A DNA stretch of 64,000 bases, from positions 62,001 to 126,000 of the forward strand of contig NZ_MUZR01000007.1 of NCBI RefSeq assembly GCF_001995255.1, read 5' to 3'. The stretch is from Thioalkalivibrio halophilus (GTDB lineage Bacteria > Pseudomonadota > Gammaproteobacteria > Ectothiorhodospirales > Ectothiorhodospiraceae). Positions 14,281 through 22,845 of this stretch are shown piece after piece (positions within the stretch are counted from its first letter, which is position 1; each line of letters opens with the position of its first letter). A program made the position numbers and the translations under genes. The notes under the pieces are model-generated. The model saw nothing but the letters and a program-made list of their open reading frames with translations, ran no database searches and had not been told where the DNA came from.

Positions 14281-14309
14281 TGCCGTGTTTCGCTTTCATG
14301 GGAGGACTG

Positions 14310-15194
14310 ATGACGGCTCCAACGGCACCCACACTGCTGTATGGCCCGGCCGGTCCGCTGGCCTTCGATCGCCCGCGGGTGATGGGTATCCTCAACGTGA
14401 CGCCGGATTCCTTCTCGGACGGTGGCGCACATGACCGCGTGGATCGGGCCGTGGCCCGTGCGCGGCAGATGCAGGACGAGGGCGCGGATCTGATCGACGT
14501 GGGCGGGGAATCTACCCGCCCGGGGGCCGAACCGGTGTCGCTCGCGGAAGAACGTTGTCGCGTGCTGCCGGTGCTGGAGGCGCTGGCGGCGGAGGTTTCC
14601 TTGCCGGTCTCGGTCGATACCATGAAGCCGGAGATCATGCGCGACGCGGTGCGGGCGGGCGCGGCCATGCTCAACGACGTGAATGCCTTCCGTCGGCCGG
14701 GCGCCGAGGAGGAGGCGGTGGCGGCCGCCCGGGAGCACGGCGTGGCCCTGTGCGTGATGCACATGCAGGGCGAGCCGCAGTCCATGCAGCACGCCCCGCA
14801 TTACGGCGACGTGACCGCCGAGGTCCGGGCGTTCCTCGACGCACGCTGCAGTGCACTGCAGGCCGCGGGGGTGCCGCCGGACCGTCTGGTGGTGGATCCG
14901 GGCTTCGGTTTCGGCAAGACGCTGGAGCACAATCTGGAACTGTTTCGCCATCTCCCGGACCTGGTCGGTGATGGTTGGCCAGTGCTGGTCGGGGTCTCGC
15001 GCAAGTCGATGATCGGGGCCCTGCTGGGACAGCGGCCGGTGACGGAGCGTGGCAGCGGGAGCGTGGCCGCCGCGCTGCTCGCCGCACAGCAGGGGGCGCG
15101 CATCCTGCGTGTGCACGACGTCGCGGCCACGGCGGACGCCCTCGCGATATACTCCGCGCTGGATCCCCGCGGTACTGACGGGGTCATGTCTTAG
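14310..15194 (+). CDS. folP: Dihydropteroate synthase
   Basis: Joins p-aminobenzoate to dihydropterin pyrophosphate in folate synthesis and is the sulfonamide target. The 294-residue TIM-barrel protein carries [15 protein letters not shown], the pterin loop [15 protein letters not shown], and later [14 protein letters not shown] and the [13 protein letters not shown] motif. ATG 14310 is chosen because GGAGGA is just upstream and because an earlier in-frame ATG (14244) falls inside the ftsH terminator. Its stop is 11 bases before glmM, with which it forms an operon as in E. coli. Confidence 0.96.
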   Translation: MTAPTAPTLLYGPAGPLAFDRPRVMGILNVTPDSFSDGGAHDRVDRAVARARQMQDEGADLIDVGGESTRPGAEPVSLAEERCRVLPVLEALAAEVSLPVSVDTMKPEIMRDAVRAGAAMLNDVNAFRRPGAEEEAVAAAREHGVALCVMHMQGEPQSMQHAPHYGDVTAEVRAFLDARCSALQAAGVPPDRLVVDPGFGFGKTLEHNLELFRHLPDLVGDGWPVLVGVSRKSMIGALLGQRPVTERGSGSVAAALLAAQQGARILRVHDVAATADALAIYSALDPRGTDGVMS

Positions 15195-15205
15195 GGAGGA
15201 ACCGC

Positions 15206-16546
15206 ATGGGACGTTATTTCGGGACCGACGGCATCCGCGGGCGAACCGGCGAATGGCCGATGACGCCGGAGTTTGCCCTGCGCCTGGGCTACGCCGTGGG
15301 CGAGATCCTGGGCGAGAACGGATATGCCCAGGGGCCGGTGCTGGTCGGCAAGGATACCCGGGTCTCCGGCTACATGTTCGAATCGGCGCTGGAGGCGGGC
15401 CTGTCGGCGGCCGGGCTCGACGTGGCCCTGCTGGGCCCGATGCCCACGCCGGCCATCGCCTATCTGACCCGGACCTTCCGCGCGACGGCGGGCGTGGTGA
15501 TCAGTGCCTCGCACAACCCTTTCAACGATAACGGCTTCAAGTTCTTCACCCCGGAAGGCGACAAGCTGCCGGACGCGGTGGAGGCCGCGATCGAGGCGCG
15601 CCTCGACGAACCCGCGCAGGCCATCGACGGGCGGCGCCTGGGCAAGGCGGTACGCATCTCCGACGCTGCCGGGCGCTATGTCGAATTCTGCAAGAGCGCC
15701 ATACCCGCGCGGTCCGAATTGCGCGGCATGCGCATCGTCCTCGACTGTGCCCACGGGGCGACCTACAACGTCGCGCCGCATGTCTTCGAGGAGCTGGGGG
15801 CGGAGGTCGAGCTGACCGGCGCCATGCCCGATGGCTACAACATCAACGAGGGTGTGGGGGCATTGCACCCCGACCGCCTCGCGGAACGTGTACGCGCGAC
15901 AGGATCCGATCTGGGCATCGCTCTGGACGGGGATGGTGACCGCGTGATCCTGGTGGACGCTGCCGGCCAGATCGTGGACGGTGATCGCATCCTCGGGATC
16001 CTCGCCCTGGAACGCCTGCACCTGGGTACGCTGGGCGGTGGCGTGGTCGGCACCCAGATGACCAATCTCGGCCTGGAAAACGCGCTGGCGGAGGTCGGAG
16101 TGCCGTTCGTGCGCGCGCGGGTGGGGGACCGCTATGTCCTCGAGGAACTGCGGCGCTACGGCTGGTTGCTGGGCGGTGAGAGTTCCGGACATATCATCTG
16201 TCTGGATCACACCACCACCGGTGACGGCACCGTGGCCGGACTGCAGATCGCGCACCTGATGCAGCGCAGCGGCCGGTCCCTGGCCGAACTGGCCGCGGCC
16301 ATCCCGCAGTTCCCGCAGGCCCTTGTCAACGTGCGCCTGGACGAGGGAGCAGACGAGCGTCTGGATGCGCCGCCGGTCCGCGCCGCCGTGGCCGAAGTGG
16401 AATCCGAGCTGGGTCGCCGCGGCCGGGTGCTGTTGCGACCGTCGGGCACGGAACCCCTGATCCGCGTCATGGTCGAGGCGGAAGACGCAGGCGCCACGCA
16501 GGCTGCCGCGGAACGCATTGCGGACGCGATCCGCGCGGTCGCCTGA
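15206..16546 (+). CDS. glmM: Phosphoglucosamine mutase
   Basis: Converts glucosamine-6-phosphate to glucosamine-1-phosphate for UDP-GlcNAc, peptidoglycan and LPS. The 446-residue protein has the start [10 protein letters not shown], the phosphoserine loop [12 protein letters not shown] with Ser102 as the phosphorylated residue (same number as in E. coli), the metal site DGDGDR, the sugar-binding GGESSGH and the phosphate-binding [19 protein letters not shown] lies upstream of ATG 15206. It is followed by a strong hairpin and a fresh promoter before tpiA. Confidence 0.97.
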   Translation: MGRYFGTDGIRGRTGEWPMTPEFALRLGYAVGEILGENGYAQGPVLVGKDTRVSGYMFESALEAGLSAAGLDVALLGPMPTPAIAYLTRTFRATAGVVISASHNPFNDNGFKFFTPEGDKLPDAVEAAIEARLDEPAQAIDGRRLGKAVRISDAAGRYVEFCKSAIPARSELRGMRIVLDCAHGATYNVAPHVFEELGAEVELTGAMPDGYNINEGVGALHPDRLAERVRATGSDLGIALDGDGDRVILVDAAGQIVDGDRILGILALERLHLGTLGGGVVGTQMTNLGLENALAEVGVPFVRARVGDRYVLEELRRYGWLLGGESSGHIICLDHTTTGDGTVAGLQIAHLMQRSGRSLAELAAAIPQFPQALVNVRLDEGADERLDAPPVRAAVAEVESELGRRGRVLLRPSGTEPLIRVMVEAEDAGATQAAAERIADAIRAVA

Positions 16547-16552
16547 CTCCCG

Positions 16553-16585
16553 CCACCCGGTGCGCGTGACGCGGCGCCCGGGTGG
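16553..16585 (+). terminator. Long GC hairpin after glmM (possible terminator)
   Basis: CCACCCGG at 16553-16560 pairs with CCGGGTGG at 16578-16585, with further GCGC pairing inside the loop. There is no clear T-run after it, so it may be an mRNA-end stabilising hairpin or an imperfect terminator. It ends just before the tpiA promoter. Confidence 0.45.
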
Positions 16586-16589
16586 TCGG

Positions 16590-16618
16590 TTGATTTGCCG
16601 GGAACGCGCCGGTAACAT
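16590..16618 (+). promoter_or_regulatory. Sigma70-type promoter for tpiA-secG-tRNA-Leu
   Basis: TTGATT at 16590-16595 and TAACAT at 16613-16618 have ideal 17-base spacing. It sits directly after the glmM hairpin and 48 bases before the tpiA start. Confidence 0.6.
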
Positions 16619-16666
16619 CCCGCCGCTCAATCATGGAACCCTGGCCATCGCAGGAGGAACCACCGC

Positions 16667-17431
16667 ATGCGCAAGCCGCTGGTCGCCGGAAACTGGAAAA
16701 TGAACGGCTCCCGCGACGCCAATCGCGAGCTTCTGTCCGCGCTCCAGTCGGAGCTGGACGGGCTGGCCGGCGTCGAGCTGGCCGTGTGCCCGCCTGCGGT
16801 CTATCTGCCCGAAGTCGTCGAGGCCCTGGCCGACAGCCCCATTGAGGTCGGGGGGCAGGACTGCTCCGATCAGGCTTCCGGCGCTTACACCGGCGAGGTC
16901 GCCGCGGCCATGCTCAAGGATGTGGGCTGCCGTTACGTGATCGTGGGGCACTCCGAGCGCCGCGACCGCCAGGCCGAGGACAGCGCCTGGGTGGCGGCCA
17001 AGTATCAGGCGGCCCTGGCCGCCGGCGTGACCCCGATCCTGTGCGTGGGCGAGCAGAAGGAAGAGCGCGAAGCCGGCCGCACCGAAGCGGTGGTGGGCGA
17101 GCAGCTCGATGCCGTGCTGGATGCCGCCGGAGTCGAATCGCTGGACCGCGCCGTGATCGCCTACGAGCCGGTCTGGGCGATCGGCACCGGCCTGACGGCC
17201 ACCCCGGAGCAGGCGGCCGAGGTGCATGCCTTCATCCGTAACCGGGTCGCCGGCCGCGATCCGCGCGTGGCTGCCGACCTGCGCATCCTGTATGGCGGTT
17301 CGATGAAGGCCGACAACGCCGCGGGGCTGCTGGCGCACGATGACATCGATGGCGGCCTGGTGGGCGGAGCCTCGCTGGATGCCGCGAATTTCGCCGGGAT
17401 TGCGCGGGCCGCGACCGGGGCGGGCGAATGA
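16667..17431 (+). CDS. tpiA: Triosephosphate isomerase
   Basis: Interconverts dihydroxyacetone phosphate and glyceraldehyde-3-phosphate. The 254-residue barrel carries the AGNWKMNGS start with the catalytic lysine, the catalytic histidine in VIVGHSERR, the catalytic glutamate in YEPVWAIGTG and the phosphate loop in YGGSMKADN and GGASL. GGAGG lies upstream of ATG 16667. Its stop overlaps the secG start (ATGA at 17428-17431). tpiA upstream of secG is common in gammaproteobacteria but not in E. coli. Confidence 0.97.
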   Translation: MRKPLVAGNWKMNGSRDANRELLSALQSELDGLAGVELAVCPPAVYLPEVVEALADSPIEVGGQDCSDQASGAYTGEVAAAMLKDVGCRYVIVGHSERRDRQAEDSAWVAAKYQAALAAGVTPILCVGEQKEEREAGRTEAVVGEQLDAVLDAAGVESLDRAVIAYEPVWAIGTGLTATPEQAAEVHAFIRNRVAGRDPRVAADLRILYGGSMKADNAAGLLAHDDIDGGLVGGASLDAANFAGIARAATGAGE

Positions 17432-17814
17432 TCTACGGGATCCTCCTGGTTGTTCAGGTGGTGGTGTCGATCTCCATCATCGCGCTGGTGCTGATGCAGC
17501 ACGGCAAGGGCGCGGATGCCGGGGCCGCATTTGGCAGCGGGGCTTCGGCCACCGTGTTCGGTGCCCAGGGGTCGGCCAACTTCCTGAGCCGCGCCACGGC
17601 CTTTCTGGCCGCGGTGTTTTTCATCAACGGGCTGGCGCTGGCCTATATCGCTGCGTCGGAACCCGAGGCGCGCAGCCTGATGGATGAACCGACGCCCGAA
17701 GAGGCGGTCGAGGACGATATCCCGATCGGGGATGTTCCGGGCATGGCGCCGGACGATTCCCCTGCCGACGAGCCGGCGGATCCGCCCTCGCGGCCGCAGG
17801 ACGTGCCACAATAG
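17428..17814 (+). CDS. secG: Protein-export membrane protein SecG
   Basis: Auxiliary subunit of the SecYEG translocon. The 128-residue protein has two membrane segments (about 3-23 and 54-74) joined by the conserved LMQHGKGADAGAAFGSGAS loop. The acidic, Pro-rich tail after about residue 80 is longer than the core and of a type variable among SecG proteins. It is translationally coupled to tpiA and ends 18 bases before the tRNA-Leu gene, as secG-leuU in E. coli. Confidence 0.95.
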   Translation: MIYGILLVVQVVVSISIIALVLMQHGKGADAGAAFGSGASATVFGAQGSANFLSRATAFLAAVFFINGLALAYIAASEPEARSLMDEPTPEEAVEDDIPIGDVPGMAPDDSPADEPADPPSRPQDVPQ

Positions 17815-17832
17815 GGCTTCAGTCAGGAATAC

Positions 17833-17917
17833 GCAGATGTGGTGGAATTGGTAGACACGCTATCTTGAGGGGGTAGTGGCGCAAGCCGTGTGGGTTCGAG
17901 TCCCACCATCTGCACCA
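17833..17917 (+). tRNA. leuU: tRNA-Leu (anticodon GAG)
   Basis: An 85-base class II tRNA. The acceptor arms GCAGATG and CATCTGC pair fully, the anticodon stem CTATC/GGTAG encloses TTGAGGG with GAG at 17867-17869, a long variable arm follows, the T-loop reads GGTTCGAGTCC, and the CCA end is encoded. It directly follows secG, and a strong terminator follows it. Confidence 0.97.
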
Positions 17918-17928
17918 TTTTTCAGGGA

Positions 17929-17965
17929 AGGTTCCGTCCGGAGGTCCGGGCGGAACCTTTTTATT
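17929..17965 (+). terminator. Rho-independent terminator after tRNA-Leu
   Basis: AGGTTCCGTCCGG pairs with TCCGGGCGGAACCT almost without interruption and is followed by TTTTTATT. It ends the tpiA-secG-tRNA-Leu transcript before the nuo promoter. Confidence 0.88.
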
Positions 17966-18006
17966 GTAAAGCCTTTATAAACAATAACTTGGCGTTTTAT
18001 GTGAGC

Positions 18007-18036
18007 TTGACACCGTTTTCCGGCTTCACCTAGACT
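18007..18036 (+). promoter_or_regulatory. Sigma70 promoter of the nuo operon
   Basis: A perfect TTGACA at 18007-18012 and TAGACT at 18031-18036 are separated by 18 bases, inside an AT-richer island between the tRNA-Leu terminator and nuoA. The start point would be near 18043, giving a leader of about 140 bases. Confidence 0.75.
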
Positions 18037-18038
18037 GC

Positions 18039-18050
18039 CTCACCGGTGAG
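18039..18050. promoter_or_regulatory. Palindrome at the predicted nuo start point (candidate operator)
   Basis: CTCACCGGTGAG is a perfect 12-bp inverted repeat lying two bases after the -10 element, over the predicted transcription start. The position suits a repressor site, but no regulator can be named from the sequence and a GC-rich palindrome of this size may be chance. Confidence 0.35.
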
Positions 18051-18183
18051 CGCACCGGCCCGATCGCCCGAGGGCCGCGGCCCCGGCGCATTCACCCAGC
18101 AACGCTGAACCGCCCATGGTCCGGCCCTCCTGTTCGGCCGACCCGTGGACCTGCCCGCCCGAGGCGGCGTACGGGAGAGAGAC

Positions 18184-18540
18184 ATGCTGGAAGGATATCT
18201 GCCCATCCTGCTGTTCATTGCAGTAGGCATCGTGATCGGTATCGTGCCGCTGGTGATCGGCATGGCCGTGGGGCCCCGCAAGGCGGATGCCGCCAAGGAT
18301 TCGCCGTATGAATGCGGCTTCGAGGCGTTCGAGGATTCGCGCCTCAAGTTCGACGTTCGGTTCTATCTGGTCGCCATCCTTTTCATCATCTTCGATCTCG
18401 AGATCGCCTTTCTGTTTCCCTGGGCCGTCTCCCTCGATGCCGTAGGCCTGTTCGGGCTTCTTGCGATGGCGCTGTTTCTGCTGATTCTGGTAGTCGGCTT
18501 TGTCTACGAATGGAAGAAGGGGGCGCTGGAATGGGAATAG
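18184..18540 (+). CDS. nuoA: NADH-quinone oxidoreductase subunit A
   Basis: Membrane subunit at the junction of the complex I arms. The 118-residue protein has three membrane segments and the conserved [34 protein letters not shown] core, including the loop that sits near the quinone site. ATG 18184 follows a purine-rich GGGAGAGAG. The final ten bases overlap nuoB. First gene of the fourteen-gene operon. Confidence 0.97.
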   Translation: MLEGYLPILLFIAVGIVIGIVPLVIGMAVGPRKADAAKDSPYECGFEAFEDSRLKFDVRFYLVAILFIIFDLEIAFLFPWAVSLDAVGLFGLLAMALFLLILVVGFVYEWKKGALEWE

Positions 18541-19007
18541 AAGGCGTTCTGGAAAAGGGCTACGTCACCACCTCGGCTGACAAGCTCATCAACTGGGCCC
18601 GCACCGGCTCCCTGTGGCCGATGACCTTCGGCCTGGCCTGCTGCGCGGTGGAGATGATGCACACGGGTGCCGCGCGCTACGACATGGACCGGTTCGGAGT
18701 GGTATTCCGTCCGAGTCCGCGTCAGTCCGACGTGATGATCGTGGCGGGTACGCTGGTCAACAAGATGGCACCGGCGCTGCGCAAGGTGTACGACCAGATG
18801 TCGGAACCGCGCTGGGTGATCTCCATGGGCTCCTGTGCCAACGGCGGCGGGTACTACCACTATTCGTATGCCGTGGTTCGGGGTTGCGACCGCATCGTGC
18901 CGGTGGACATCTACGTGCCGGGCTGTCCGCCGACGGCCGAGGCTCTGCTTTACGGCATCATCCAGCTTCAGAACAAGATCCGGCGCACGAACACGATCGC
19001 GCGCTGA
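18531..19007 (+). CDS. nuoB: NADH-quinone oxidoreductase subunit B
   Basis: Peripheral subunit carrying cluster N2, the last Fe-S centre before quinone. The 158-residue protein has the N2 ligands as the tandem Cys37-Cys38 ([11 protein letters not shown]), Cys102 ([12 protein letters not shown]) and Cys132 ([10 protein letters not shown]). The ATG at 18531 overlaps the end of nuoA by ten bases, so translation is coupled. Confidence 0.97.
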   Translation: MGIEGVLEKGYVTTSADKLINWARTGSLWPMTFGLACCAVEMMHTGAARYDMDRFGVVFRPSPRQSDVMIVAGTLVNKMAPALRKVYDQMSEPRWVISMGSCANGGGYYHYSYAVVRGCDRIVPVDIYVPGCPPTAEALLYGIIQLQNKIRRTNTIAR

Positions 19008-19024
19008 GCGACCCGGGGTGGCAG

Positions 19025-19750
19025 ATGGCTGAACAACAGACCTGGATTGACGTGCTGCGCGCGAAGCTGGGCGAACGCCTGGACGGAGTGCGGGTGGTCA
19101 ACGGTGAGGCGACCATTGAAGTACCGGCGGACGCCTGGCGCGAGATCGCCGAGACCCTGCGCGACGACGAGGATTTCGGATTCGAAATCCTGATCGACCT
19201 GTGCGGCGTGGACTATCTCGAGTACGGACAGACCGAATGGGCCACCGATGACGCCTCCAGTGAGGGTTTCAGTCGGGGCGTCCAGTCCGCCACCTCCGGC
19301 CGGTTCACGTTCGATGATGCGCCCGGCGAATCGTGCTGGGACGGTCCGCGCTTCGCCGTGGTGGTGCATCTGCTGTCGGTGCAGAACAATCGTCGCCTGC
19401 GCATGCGTGCCTGGCTGCCGGATGACGAATTCCCGGAGCTGGAGTCGCTGGTGGACGTCTGGGCGTCGGCCAACTGGTTCGAGCGCGAGGCCTTCGATCT
19501 GTTCGGGATCCTGTTTTCGGGGCATCCGGACCTGCGTCGCATCCTGACCGACTACGGTTTTGTCGGCCATCCGTTCCGCAAGGACTTCCCGCTGATCGGG
19601 CACGTGGAGATGCGCTACGACACCGAGCAGGCGCGCGTGGTGTACCAGCCGGTGACCATCGAGCCGCGCGTGCTGGTGCCGAAGGTGATCCGCGACGACC
19701 ATCGCTACACCGATGGCGACGCGCCGGCGGAAGGAGCCGATCATGCCTGA
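19025..19750 (+). CDS. nuoC: NADH-quinone oxidoreductase subunit C
   Basis: Hydrophilic connecting subunit of complex I (30-kDa family), 241 residues. Hallmarks are [29 protein letters not shown] and HPFRKDFPL. NuoC and NuoD are separate here, unlike the fused NuoCD of E. coli. ATG 19025 lies 17 bases after nuoB. The gene overlaps nuoD by eight bases. Confidence 0.97.
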   Translation: MAEQQTWIDVLRAKLGERLDGVRVVNGEATIEVPADAWREIAETLRDDEDFGFEILIDLCGVDYLEYGQTEWATDDASSEGFSRGVQSATSGRFTFDDAPGESCWDGPRFAVVVHLLSVQNNRRLRMRAWLPDDEFPELESLVDVWASANWFEREAFDLFGILFSGHPDLRRILTDYGFVGHPFRKDFPLIGHVEMRYDTEQARVVYQPVTIEPRVLVPKVIRDDHRYTDGDAPAEGADHA

Positions 19751-20996
19751 GATTCGCAATTTCACCCTGAACTTCGGCCCCCAGCATCCGTCTGCACACG
19801 GCGTGCTGCGGCTGGTCCTGGAGATGGACGGCGAGGTGGTGCAGCGCGCCGATCCGCATATCGGCCTGCTGCATCGGGGGACCGAGAAACTTGCCGAGAG
19901 CAAGCCATATAACCAGTCGATCGGCTACATGGATCGTCTGGACTACGTGTCCATGATGTGCAACGAGCACGGTTACGTGCTCGCCATGGAGCGTCTGCTT
20001 GGTATCGAAGCGCCGCTGCGGGCGCAGTACATCCGGGTGATGTTCGACGAGATCACCCGAATCCTGAATCACCTGATGTGGCTGGGCGCGCACGCTCTCG
20101 ACATCGGCGCGATGACGGTGTTCCTGTACGCGTTCCGCGAGCGCGAGGACCTGATGGACTGCTACGAGGCGGTCTCCGGCGCGCGCATGCACGCCACCTA
20201 CTACCGGCCCGGAGGGGTCGCCCGCGACCTGCCCGGCACCATGCCGAAATACCAGCCATCGGCCTGGAAGTCCCAGGAAACGGTCGACGAGCTTAATGCC
20301 AATCGCCAGGGCTCGCTGCTGGACTTCATCGAGTCGTTCACCGAGCGGTTCCCGGGGTGCGTGGACGAATACGAGACCCTGCTGACCGACAACCGTATCT
20401 GGAAACAGCGGACGGTCGGTATCGGCGTGGTGGATGCCGACCGGGCGAAACAGCTCGGTTTCACCGGCCCGATGCTGCGCGGATCCGGAGTGGAATGGGA
20501 CCTGCGCAAGAAGCAGCCCTACGAGGTCTACGATCAGCTGGATTTCGACATCCCGGTCGGGGTCAATGGGGACTGCTACGACCGTTACCTGGTGCGCATG
20601 GAAGAAATGCGCCAGTCCAACCGCATCATTCGGCAGTGCGTCGACTGGCTGCGCAGGAATCCCGGCCCGGTGCTGCTGGAGGATCACAAGATCACGCCGC
20701 CGAAGCGCGAAGAGATGAAGGCGGACATGGAATCGCTGATCCATCACTTCAAGCTGTTTACCGAAGGGATGTGCCTGCCGGAGGGCGAAGCTTACGCCGG
20801 CATCGAGCATCCCAAGGGCGAGTTCGGCTGCTATCTGGTGTCGGATGGCGCCAACAAACCGTATCGCCTCAAGGTGCGCCCGCCGGGCTTTGTCCACCTT
20901 TCCGCCCTGGACGAGATGGCGCGCGGCCACATGCTGGCCGACGTCGTGGCCATTATCGGAACCCAGGATATCGTCTTCGGGGAGATTGATCGCTGA
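19743..20996 (+). CDS. nuoD: NADH-quinone oxidoreductase subunit D
   Basis: 49-kDa-type subunit forming much of the quinone cavity with NuoB. The 417-residue protein contains [13 protein letters not shown] near the N-terminus, [12 protein letters not shown], and the C-terminal KGEFG(C)YLVSDG and [15 protein letters not shown] 19743 follows GGAAGGAG; the longer frame upstream is the overlap with nuoC. Its TGA overlaps the nuoE ATG by one base. Confidence 0.97.
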   Translation: MPEIRNFTLNFGPQHPSAHGVLRLVLEMDGEVVQRADPHIGLLHRGTEKLAESKPYNQSIGYMDRLDYVSMMCNEHGYVLAMERLLGIEAPLRAQYIRVMFDEITRILNHLMWLGAHALDIGAMTVFLYAFREREDLMDCYEAVSGARMHATYYRPGGVARDLPGTMPKYQPSAWKSQETVDELNANRQGSLLDFIESFTERFPGCVDEYETLLTDNRIWKQRTVGIGVVDADRAKQLGFTGPMLRGSGVEWDLRKKQPYEVYDQLDFDIPVGVNGDCYDRYLVRMEEMRQSNRIIRQCVDWLRRNPGPVLLEDHKITPPKREEMKADMESLIHHFKLFTEGMCLPEGEAYAGIEHPKGEFGCYLVSDGANKPYRLKVRPPGFVHLSALDEMARGHMLADVVAIIGTQDIVFGEIDR

Positions 20997-21526
20997 TGGC
21001 TGCCGAACCCAAACCCGTTGCCTTTCACAAGCCGGCCGAGCACAAGGTCGACCTGAGCGACCACGAGCGCGAGGAGATCGATCACTGGCTGGCCCGCTAT
21101 CCGGAGGACCAGAAGCGCTCGGCGGTACTCGCCGCGCTGCGGGTGGTCCAGCACGAGGACGGCTACGTTTCCACCGCGAAGATGGACGCGGTTGCCGACT
21201 ACCTGGGGCTCCCGGCGATCGCCGTCTACGAAGTGGGTTCGTTCTACTCGATGTTCGAGCTCGAGCCGGTGGGCAAGCACACCATCGCGGTGTGCAACAA
21301 CATCTCCTGCAGTCTGCGCGGCTCGGCCGGGATTATCGAGCATCTGGAAAACCGGCTCGGCATCACCCTGGGCGAAACCACGCCCGACGGGAAGTTCTAC
21401 CTGAAGAAGGAAGAAGAATGCCTCGCCGCCTGTTGCGGGGCGCCGATGATGCAGGTGAACCACGTCTATTACGAGAATCTGACGCCGGAGCGCGTGGACG
21501 AGATTCTCGACGGCCTGGAGTCCTGA
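20996..21526 (+). CDS. nuoE: NADH-quinone oxidoreductase subunit E
   Basis: 24-kDa-type subunit of the NADH dehydrogenase module with the [2Fe-2S] cluster N1a. The 176-residue protein has the four ligands as Cys100-x4-Cys105 and Cys142-x3-Cys146 (CNNISC and CLAAC). The helical N-terminal domain ends in [11 protein letters not shown]. It starts in the nuoD stop and ends four bases before nuoF. Confidence 0.97.
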   Translation: MAAEPKPVAFHKPAEHKVDLSDHEREEIDHWLARYPEDQKRSAVLAALRVVQHEDGYVSTAKMDAVADYLGLPAIAVYEVGSFYSMFELEPVGKHTIAVCNNISCSLRGSAGIIEHLENRLGITLGETTPDGKFYLKKEEECLAACCGAPMMQVNHVYYENLTPERVDEILDGLES

Positions 21527-21530
21527 AACG

Positions 21531-22811
21531 ATGGCCAACCAGATCTGTTTCGCGACCCGCTACCTGGATGACCCGTCGTCGCTCGAGACCTATCGTAGCG
21601 TCGGCGGATACCAGGCGCTGGAAAAGGTGTTCGGCGGCAAGATGGCCGCGGAAGACGTGATCGAGGAGGTCAAGACCTCCAACCTCCGCGGCCGCGGAGG
21701 CGCGGGGTTCCCGACCGGGATGAAATGGTCGTTCATGCCGCGCAATTCCCCGGGGCAGAAATACATCGTCTGCAACTCCGACGAATCGGAGCCCGGTACC
21801 TGCAAGGATCGCGAGATCCTGATGTACAACCCGCATGCGCTGATCGAGGGGATGGCGATCGCCGGCTACGCGATCGGCGCGACGGTGGGATACAACTACA
21901 TGCGCGGCGAGTTCATGGACGAGGTCAATACACGCTTCGAGGCCGCCCTGAAGGAGGCCTACGAGGCCGGCTACCTCGGGCGTGACATCCTTGGCTCGGG
22001 CGTGGACTTCGAGCTGTATCCGACGCTGGGCGCGGGCGCCTATATCTGCGGCGAGGAAACCGCGCTGCTGGAGTCGCTCGAGGGCAAGAAGGGGCAGCCG
22101 CGCTTCAAACCGCCATTCCCGGCGAACTTCGGCGTCTACGGGAAGCCGACGACGGTCAACAACACCGAGTCGCTGGCTTCCATCCCGTCGATCATCCGCA
22201 ACGGCGGCCAGTGGTTCGCGGACCTGGGCGTGCCCAAGTCGGGGGGCGAGAAACTGTTTTCGGTTTCCGGACACGTCAACAAACCCGGCAACTTCGAAGT
22301 GCCCCTGGGCATGCCGTTTCGGGAACTGCTGGAGATGGCCGGTGGCGTGCTCGATGGCCGCCAGCTCAAGGCGGTGATCCCGGGCGGTTCGTCCGTGCCG
22401 GTGGTGCCGGGCGACACGATGCTGCAGACCAACATGGATTACGACTCCATCACGCAGGCCGGATCCATGCTCGGCTCCGGCGCGGTGATCGTGATGGACG
22501 AGACCACCGACATGGTGAAGGCGCTGCAGACGATCTCGCGCTTCTATTATTCCGAATCCTGCGGTCAGTGCACGCCGTGCCGTGAGGGCACCGGGTGGCT
22601 GTACCGCATGCTGACCCGCATCGTGGAAGGGAAGGGTCGTCCCGAGGACCTCGAACGCCTGGACGACGTTGCGAGCAAGATCGAAGGGCACACCATCTGC
22701 GCCCTTGGGGATGCCGCCGCGATGCCGGTGCGCAGTTTCGTGAAGCATTTCCGTCACGAATTCGAACACTACATCCAGCACGGCCGGAGCCCGGTGGCCA
22801 GCGCCGCCTGA
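21531..22811 (+). CDS. nuoF: NADH-quinone oxidoreductase subunit F
   Basis: 51-kDa-type subunit that binds NADH and FMN and carries the [4Fe-4S] cluster N3. The 426-residue protein has the nucleotide and flavin motifs [15 protein letters not shown] and [25 protein letters not shown], and the N3 ligands Cys344, Cys347, Cys350 ([12 protein letters not shown]) and Cys390 ([10 protein letters not shown]). It is the electron entry point of the complex. Confidence 0.98.
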   Translation: MANQICFATRYLDDPSSLETYRSVGGYQALEKVFGGKMAAEDVIEEVKTSNLRGRGGAGFPTGMKWSFMPRNSPGQKYIVCNSDESEPGTCKDREILMYNPHALIEGMAIAGYAIGATVGYNYMRGEFMDEVNTRFEAALKEAYEAGYLGRDILGSGVDFELYPTLGAGAYICGEETALLESLEGKKGQPRFKPPFPANFGVYGKPTTVNNTESLASIPSIIRNGGQWFADLGVPKSGGEKLFSVSGHVNKPGNFEVPLGMPFRELLEMAGGVLDGRQLKAVIPGGSSVPVVPGDTMLQTNMDYDSITQAGSMLGSGAVIVMDETTDMVKALQTISRFYYSESCGQCTPCREGTGWLYRMLTRIVEGKGRPEDLERLDDVASKIEGHTICALGDAAAMPVRSFVKHFRHEFEHYIQHGRSPVASAA

Positions 22812-22845
22812 TCGCCCCGTCGCGCACACGCAGCAGGAATCGAAC

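Noticed and set aside
14244-14309. Longer folP start at ATG 14244
   Set aside because: It falls in the ftsH terminator stem and adds residues absent from the family; ATG 14310 has the Shine-Dalgarno site.
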